From the NCBI GenBank assembly GCA_023410975.1, contig JAEYPG010000121.1, positions 1 through 26,769 of the forward strand: 26,769 bases of DNA, in the 5' to 3' direction. A model generated the notes under the pieces. The model saw only the letters and a program-made list of their open reading frames with translations, was not told the DNA's origin and made no database searches. Below, piece after piece: positions 22,663 through 26,769 of this stretch (its first letter is position 1; every line of letters begins with the position of its first letter). The position numbers were made by a program, and so were the translations under genes. The DNA comes from Pseudomonadota bacterium. GTDB lineage: Bacteria; Pseudomonadota; Gammaproteobacteria; Burkholderiales; Burkholderiaceae_C.

Positions 22663-23936
22663 TGCGATCTCAACGATCTAGGCAACCGGTGGAAGAACTG
22701 CCATCCACGCCCCGCCGCGGTCCGCCTGCGCTGCGTGTGCTCCTGGAAACCCAGTTTGGCCTGTTCTGCACAGGCAACGGCTTGTCGCTCGTGGGTACCT
22801 GGATGCAGCGCATTGCCTGCGGCTGGCTTGTCTGGGACTGGACCCATTCGGCCTTCTGGCTCGGCATCCTTGCTGCCGGAGACCTGCTGCCGGTGGTGGT
22901 CATCGGCCCCTTTGCCGGGGTGGCCGCCGACCGTTGGGACCGGCTCCGGCAGAACCTGCTGGCCCAGGGCGCCTCGGCCTTGCTCGCCGTGCTCATGGCG
23001 GTGCTGCTGGCGATGGACCACCTCGGCCTGATCGGCGTCGTGCTGCTGATCACCGCGCAGGGCACGCTTGCCGCCGCGATACAGCCTGCCCGTCTCGCCA
23101 TGGTTCAGCAGATGGTCCCGCGCGAGAATCTGGGCACGGCCGTGGCCCTCAATTCCGTCGTCGTCAACCTGACGCGCATGCTCGGACCCGCGGCGGCGGG
23201 GGTGATGATCCTTTACATGGACATCGTCTGGATCTTCGCCGTCAATGCCGCAGCCACCTTCGGCTTCGTGCTGATCCTCACCCGACTGCGCCTTGACCCC
23301 CACCGCAGGCATCCCAGCGCCCGCGGCTTCCTCGGCGAGATGGCCGAAGGCTTCGCCCACATCCTGCGCAACCAGGCACTGTGGCTGATCCTGTTGGTGA
23401 TGCTGTGCGGCGGCTCGACGGTGCGGGCGATGCTGGAGCTGATGCCCGCCGTCGCCGCCGGCACCTTTGTCAATCCCGCCACGGGCCTGGCCGTGCTGAC
23501 CAGTGCAGCGGCGTTCGGAGCGGTGGCCTCGGGCCTGACCATGGGCCCCGGCAGGGCCGTGGAACTGCTCTACGGCGTGCTGCTGTGGTGGGGCGCCGGC
23601 GGGGTGGCGGCCATCGTGCTCGCACAGACGCACAGCGCCGTGATCGCCGTGATTGCCGCCATGGCCACCGGCGCCGCGATCACCCGTGGACTCGTGTCCA
23701 CCCAGACCTTCGTGCAGCTGACCACCCCGGATGCGCTGCGTGGGCGGGTGCTGAGCGTGCACGGACTCATTGCCCGCGGCAGCCCGGCCCTCGGCGCCCT
23801 GGTCATCGGCTTCGCCGCCGACCGCATCGGCCTCGCCTTCGCCGTCGAGCTTTCCGCGGGCGCGCTGATCCTTGCGCTGCTCCTGCTCGTCCCGTTGACC
23901 CGAAGTGCCGCGCTGAGGGTGGAGCAGGCGGCTTGA
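22662..23936 (+). CDS. MFS transporter (MFS_3/EntS-like)
   Basis: A 424-residue membrane protein with about 10-12 hydrophobic spans and MFS marks: NGLSLVGTWMQRIACGWLVW (first helix), GPFAGVAADRWDRLR (the conserved loop 2-3 motif), QPARLAMVQQMVPRENLGTA and RGRVLSVHGLIARGSPALGA. This is the pattern of the MFS_3 group, which includes the enterobactin exporter EntS, so efflux is more likely than uptake. The substrate is unknown. The ATG at 22662 overlaps the dehydrogenase stop (TGATG), pointing to translational coupling; the longer open frame from 22365 inside the dehydrogenase gene is not a credible start. No gene follows on the same strand for about 1.6 kb. Confidence 0.88.
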   Translation: MRSQRSRQPVEELPSTPRRGPPALRVLLETQFGLFCTGNGLSLVGTWMQRIACGWLVWDWTHSAFWLGILAAGDLLPVVVIGPFAGVAADRWDRLRQNLLAQGASALLAVLMAVLLAMDHLGLIGVVLLITAQGTLAAAIQPARLAMVQQMVPRENLGTAVALNSVVVNLTRMLGPAAAGVMILYMDIVWIFAVNAAATFGFVLILTRLRLDPHRRHPSARGFLGEMAEGFAHILRNQALWLILLVMLCGGSTVRAMLELMPAVAAGTFVNPATGLAVLTSAAAFGAVASGLTMGPGRAVELLYGVLLWWGAGGVAAIVLAQTHSAVIAVIAAMATGAAITRGLVSTQTFVQLTTPDALRGRVLSVHGLIARGSPALGALVIGFAADRIGLAFAVELSAGALILALLLLVPLTRSAALRVEQAA

Positions 23937-24122
23937 AGATGGGCCGGTACACGAGCTGAGTCATTACGGGGTTGGAGAAGGGCCGATGGCGGCTGGTTTC
24001 AACTGTGCTTTGCTCGTGAAATAACCCGCTTGTCCCAAGGAATCAAAGAAAAAATTTGCGGCTACTCGCGGCCAGCCGCACAGTCAAGGCCGTTCATTGT
24101 TGATTTCTCAGGATCAGTGGAG

Positions 24123-24146
24123 CAATTCGTGGGCAAGCACGAATTG
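24123..24146 (+). terminator. Perfect 9-bp hairpin followed by AT-rich tract
   Basis: CAATTCGTG (24123-24131) pairs exactly with CACGAATTG (24138-24146), loop GGCAAG, then an AT-rich run ending in TTTTT at about 24156-24160. It could end the dehydrogenase-MFS transcript 187 bp upstream. The low-GC stem and the 9-10 bp gap to the T run weaken the call. Confidence 0.45.
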
Positions 24147-24262
24147 GAATTAAATATTTTTGTCATGCCGGCTCTGGCTGGTACGGCGAGGGAATATTGT
24201 ATTTTTGGTTCGAAGGTAGTTTTACTGCCGCGCGCAATCGGAACGACATTGCTGAGAATAGG

Positions 24263-24302
24263 CCGGCACACCGGCACACCGGCACACCGGCACACCGGCA
24301 CA
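24263..24302. repeat. Five tandem copies of an 8-bp unit (CCGGCACA)
   Basis: Five uninterrupted exact copies fill 40 bp, ending 13 bp from the LysR stop codon (24316-24318). The perfect identity suggests slippage and possible length variation between strains. A GCGGCGC/GCGCCGC stem (24309-24327) spans the adjacent stop codon. Confidence 0.9.
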
Positions 24303-24315
24303 GCACTTGCGGCGC

Positions 24316-25269
24316 TCAGTGCGCCGCGGCGGCCAGTCGCGCCTGCAGCGCCAGCGCGGCCTCTTCCAGGCAATTGATCATCAGCCGGGCACCCGGCGAC
24401 AGGGGTCGGCTGTTGTTCCACAGCACGCCGGCTGGGCGCAGCATCTTGGGCAGCGTCAGCGGCAGCACGTGCAAAGGCGGTGGAGCCTCCGTAGCCACGG
24501 AGCCGGCCAGCACGGCAATCGCGTCGGAAACCTGCAGGTAGGCGCGCGAGACGTGGGTCGACAGTGTTTCGATGTAGTTGTTCGACAGCGGCACGCCGTG
24601 CGCCTCCAGGGCCCGCTCCAACGGGTCGCGCAGGATTGATCCGGGCGGGGGAAGGATCCAGGGATAGGCCTGCAGATCCGACCATTGCACGTTCTCCTTG
24701 CACGCCAGCGGGTGGTGCATGCCCGTCATCAGCCGCACAGGCTCTTCGAGCAATTCCTTTTCCTTGAAGCTGCTGATTGCGCTGGGCGGCGGCAGGCGGC
24801 CGACCACCAGGTCGAGGTGGCCCTGCCAGAGATCGGGCAGAAGCGATGCGGAAGGTGCTTCGGTCACGTGCACGTTGGTGCCCGGCGAACGCTGCTTCAG
24901 CATGGACAGGGCCTGCGGCAGCAGGGACAACGATGACGCGGGCAGCACGCCGACGTTGATCTTGCCTTCAGTGCCCGAGGTCAACGCCTTGAGCTCATCG
25001 CGCGCCCGGTGCAGGTTGCTCAGCATCACCCGCGCATGGCGGATAAGGCATTCGCCGTAGGGGGTGGGCTTGAGGCCCTGCGTCGTGCGCGTGAACAGCT
25101 CCAGACCCAGCCCGCGTTCGAGCTCGGACAAGGCCTTCGAGATCGCCGGCACCGTGACGTGCGTGACGTCAGCCACCTGAGTGAGATTGCGGTAGGTATC
25201 GATGGTGACGAGCAAGCGCAAGTGCCGCGCCTTGAGGTTAATTTGCAAAAACCAATCGAGTTCTGCCAT
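24316..25269 (-). CDS. LysR-type transcriptional regulator
   Basis: A 317-residue protein of normal LysR size. The winged HTH lies at about 12-72 (LKARHLRLLVTIDTYRNLTQ, THVTVPAISKALSELERGLG, LELFTRTTQGLKPTPYGE), followed by the linker helix and an effector domain from about 101 (EGKINVGVLPASSLSLLPQA, GHLDLVVGRLPPP, VRLMTGMHHPLACKENVQWS). The sequence style recalls GbpR-like LysR members. ATG 25267-25269 has only a weak purine stretch upstream. It is divergent from the dihydroxyphthalate-decarboxylase-like gene with a 250-bp gap, the usual arrangement for a LysR activator of an aromatic-acid operon. The inducer is unknown. Confidence 0.9.
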   Translation of the reverse strand: MAELDWFLQINLKARHLRLLVTIDTYRNLTQVADVTHVTVPAISKALSELERGLGLELFTRTTQGLKPTPYGECLIRHARVMLSNLHRARDELKALTSGTEGKINVGVLPASSLSLLPQALSMLKQRSPGTNVHVTEAPSASLLPDLWQGHLDLVVGRLPPPSAISSFKEKELLEEPVRLMTGMHHPLACKENVQWSDLQAYPWILPPPGSILRDPLERALEAHGVPLSNNYIETLSTHVSRAYLQVSDAIAVLAGSVATEAPPPLHVLPLTLPKMLRPAGVLWNNSRPLSPGARLMINCLEEAALALQARLAAAAH

Positions 25270-25414
25270 GACTTGCTTTCAAAAACCTCCCCACGCTAAG
25301 CGAGCAATCCTGAAACCCTTCGGATTTTCCCGGGGGCATCCACGATCTGTCGTTGCATGCCGGATCCTTCGAGGCGGATAAGTGAAATCGGTTTTCTCCG
25401 CGCCTCCCAATTAT

Positions 25415-25432
25415 CTTAACCATTCTGTTAAG
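25415..25432. promoter_or_regulatory. Perfect dyad, candidate LysR operator
   Basis: CTTAAC, six bases, GTTAAG: a perfect 18-bp dyad in the 250-bp gap between the LysR gene and the decarboxylase-like gene, 87 bp upstream of the latter's start. LysR proteins bind interrupted dyads in such gaps. The spacing is one base off the strict T-N11-A rule. Confidence 0.5.
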
Positions 25433-25519
25433 GCTCAGGAAGTATTACTCAATCGACGCTGGGAAAGGTTATCGGCAACATTCCATCACTCCAACCGACA
25501 ACCACTGAGCGAGACCCCC

Positions 25520-26491
25520 ATGGCCGTAAAACCTCACCTCAAGATTGCCATCGCTGAGCACGCGCACACGGAGGCGATCCGCAATGGCTCCATTCCCATC
25601 GAGGGCGTGGATGCCGAGTTCGTCACCGTGAAGCCCCAGATCGGCGCCTTCCGCCGCATGGTGCGCGACGTCGAGTTCGACGTCTGCGAGCTGGCGCCGA
25701 CGACCTACATCATTGCCCGGGCCTACGGAGCGCCGTTCGTCGCGTTGCCGATCTTCGTGGTGCGGCGCTTCCACCATGCCGGGCTGCTGGTCCGGCCCGA
25801 CGCGGGCATCAAGAGCCCGCGGGACCTGGAGGGCAAGAAGGTCGGCGTGCGCGCGTACTCGGTGACCACCGGCGTGTGGACGCGCCAGGTGCTGATCGAC
25901 GAGTTCGGGCTCGACTCGTCGAAGGTCACCTGGGTGGTCGATGACGAGGAACACGTCACGCAGCTGAAGCTGCCGCCGAACGTGGTGCACGCCCCTGAAG
26001 GCACCTCGCTGGCCGACATGATGGCCAGCGGCGAACTGTCGGCGGGTTTTGCCGCGGCAGCCGGCATCGGCCGCACCGGCAATCCGACCAGTGGCTGGAA
26101 GGAAGTCGAGGCCGACTATCCGGACCTGTTCCCGAACGCGGCCGCGCTGGAAGCCGAGTACTACGCACGTACCGGCATCTATCCGATGCACGGGACCATC
26201 GTCGTCAAGGACTCGGTGCTGGCCGAGCACCCGTGGGTGGCGAAGTCCATCTTCGACGCCTTCGACCGGGCCAAGAAGGAATGGCTGGCGCGGCTGGACG
26301 CAGGCCAGGCCACGAGCGCGGCCGACAAGAAGTACCAGGCGTTGCGCAAGATCGTTGGTAACGACCCGCTGCCCTACGGCCTGAAGGAGAACCTCAAGAC
26401 CATCGAGGCGCTGGAGGCCACCGCCTTCAAGCAGGGCCTGACGCCGCGCCGCATGCAGGTCGGCGAGCTGTTCGTGGACCCCCAGGCCTGA
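25520..26491 (+). CDS. 4,5-dihydroxyphthalate decarboxylase-like protein
   Basis: A 323-residue protein starting LKIAIAEHAHTEAI and carrying GAFRRMVRDVEFDVCELAPT, FVALPIFVVRRFHH, SPRDLEGKKVGVRAYSVTTG then VWTRQVLIDEFG, VVDDEEHV, and ending NDPLPYGLKEN...VGELFVDPQA. As I remember it, this closely follows Pht5/PhtD 4,5-dihydroxyphthalate decarboxylase, which yields protocatechuate and CO2. The fold is that of periplasmic binding proteins, and many relatives are labelled ABC substrate-binding proteins, but there is no signal peptide here, which favours a cytoplasmic enzyme. ATG 25520 has only a weak ribosome-binding site; the open extension to 25382 crosses the candidate operator and is unlikely. 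A LigJ-like gene begins 18 bp after the stop, so they form one operon. Confidence 0.78.
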   Translation: MAVKPHLKIAIAEHAHTEAIRNGSIPIEGVDAEFVTVKPQIGAFRRMVRDVEFDVCELAPTTYIIARAYGAPFVALPIFVVRRFHHAGLLVRPDAGIKSPRDLEGKKVGVRAYSVTTGVWTRQVLIDEFGLDSSKVTWVVDDEEHVTQLKLPPNVVHAPEGTSLADMMASGELSAGFAAAAGIGRTGNPTSGWKEVEADYPDLFPNAAALEAEYYARTGIYPMHGTIVVKDSVLAEHPWVAKSIFDAFDRAKKEWLARLDAGQATSAADKKYQALRKIVGNDPLPYGLKENLKTIEALEATAFKQGLTPRRMQVGELFVDPQA

Positions 26492-26509
26492 TTCGGACGG
26501 GACAAGAGC

Positions 26510-26769
26510 ATGATCATCGATTGCCACGGCCATTTCACGACCGTTCCTGCATCGTTTCGCGCCTGGCGCGCCAAGCAGGTCGAGTCCGCCAACGATCCTG
26601 CCAATGCGCCCCCGCGCAGCGGAGCGCGCGTTACTGACGATGAGATCCGCGACGGCGTCGGCAACGGCCAGCTGAGGCTGCAGCAGGAGCGTGGCAGTGA
26701 CCTCACGCTCTTCTCGCCGATCGCCGGCCTGATGAGCCACCACCTGGGCAACGAGCGCACCAGCCTCGA
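26510..26769 (+). CDS. ligJ: 4-oxalomesaconate hydratase (LigJ-type), 5' part
   Basis: The first 86 codons are present before the window ends. They read MIIDCHGHFTTVPASFRAWR, then RVTDDEIRDG and QLRLQQERGSDLTLFSP followed by SHHLGNERTSL. The start DCHGHxT and RGSDLTxFSP are hallmarks of the amidohydrolase-superfamily 4-oxalomesaconate hydratases (LigJ; PmdE in Comamonas), which hydrate 4-oxalomesaconate to 4-carboxy-4-hydroxy-2-oxoadipate in the protocatechuate 4,5-cleavage pathway. The DxHxH metal site is visible. It lies 18 bp after the decarboxylase-like gene in the same orientation. Other amidohydrolase-type decarboxylases share the N-terminus, so the rest of the gene is needed for certainty. 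Confidence 0.8.
   Translation, partial: MIIDCHGHFTTVPASFRAWRAKQVESANDPANAPPRSGARVTDDEIRDGVGNGQLRLQQERGSDLTLFSPIAGLMSHHLGNERTSL

Larger units (their letters stand above)
23937..24315. other. AT-richer gene-free stretch between convergent genes
   Basis: A 379-bp region without a supported gene. From about 24030 to 24240 it is much richer in A and T than the rest of the window. It holds the hairpin at 24123-24146 and the 8-bp tandem repeat at 24263-24302. The drop in GC suggests a non-coding or acquired segment at the junction of two functional blocks. Confidence 0.5.

Noticed and set aside
24263..24302. Tandem repeat considered as a CRISPR remnant
   Set aside because: The 8-bp units are directly adjacent with no spacers and no cas gene is present, so it is a simple tandem repeat.
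25520..26491. Calling this gene a periplasmic ABC substrate-binding protein
   Set aside because: There is no signal peptide, sequence runs closest (from memory) to Pht5-type decarboxylase, and a catabolic LigJ-like gene follows it.

Overview
The window looks like chromosomal DNA of a Burkholderiales betaproteobacterium (Comamonadaceae/Alcaligenaceae-like). The grounds are high GC, several Bug/TctC-type periplasmic receptors, a Porin_4-type trimeric porin, an AKK-repeat histone H1-like protein and an IS66-family element. The genus cannot be told from the sequence. All names come from reading protein motifs by eye; no database search was run.

Left part (1-11.8 kb) is accessory in character. 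A secreted lectin-like lipoprotein gene (135-485 plus 2978-3331) is split by a complete IS66-family element at 486-2969. The element has matching terminal inverted repeats, tnpA-tnpB-tnpC and a perfect 8-bp target duplication. Removing the element and one duplication copy restores one 234-codon reading frame. Then come two small hypothetical genes, a histone H1-like gene, a divergent catalase-fold gene, a serine recombinase whose catalytic serine is alanine, a membrane protein, a small conserved hypothetical and a porin. Gene density is low here and several stretches of 340-750 bp hold only inverted or direct repeats.

Middle part (12-23.9 kb) is a transport and catabolism region. It has an orphan NMT1-like solute-binding protein facing a Bug-like receptor that ends in a good terminator. 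Next is a same-strand run of amidohydrolase, fused TctA-TctB permease, carboxymuconolactone-decarboxylase-like protein and a second Bug receptor. This run converges on a LysR-type regulator with two tandem winged-helix domains. Divergent from that regulator are an alpha-ketoglutarate-semialdehyde-type dehydrogenase and a coupled MFS transporter. The simplest reading is uptake of an organic (di)acid by a tripartite tricarboxylate transporter followed by hydrolysis and oxidation towards 2-oxoglutarate; the substrate is unknown.

Right end (24.3-26.8 kb): a LysR regulator is divergent from a 4,5-dihydroxyphthalate-decarboxylase-like gene, followed 18 bp later by the start of a 4-oxalomesaconate hydratase (LigJ-type) gene that runs off the window. 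This points to an aromatic-acid operon of the protocatechuate 4,5-cleavage type. A perfect dyad in the divergent promoter is a candidate operator.

Most notable items: the cleanly reversible IS66 insertion, the recombinase lacking its nucleophile, the double-HTH LysR protein, the TctA-TctB fusion, and the decarboxylase/LigJ pair. No tRNA, rRNA, CRISPR array or replication origin was seen.
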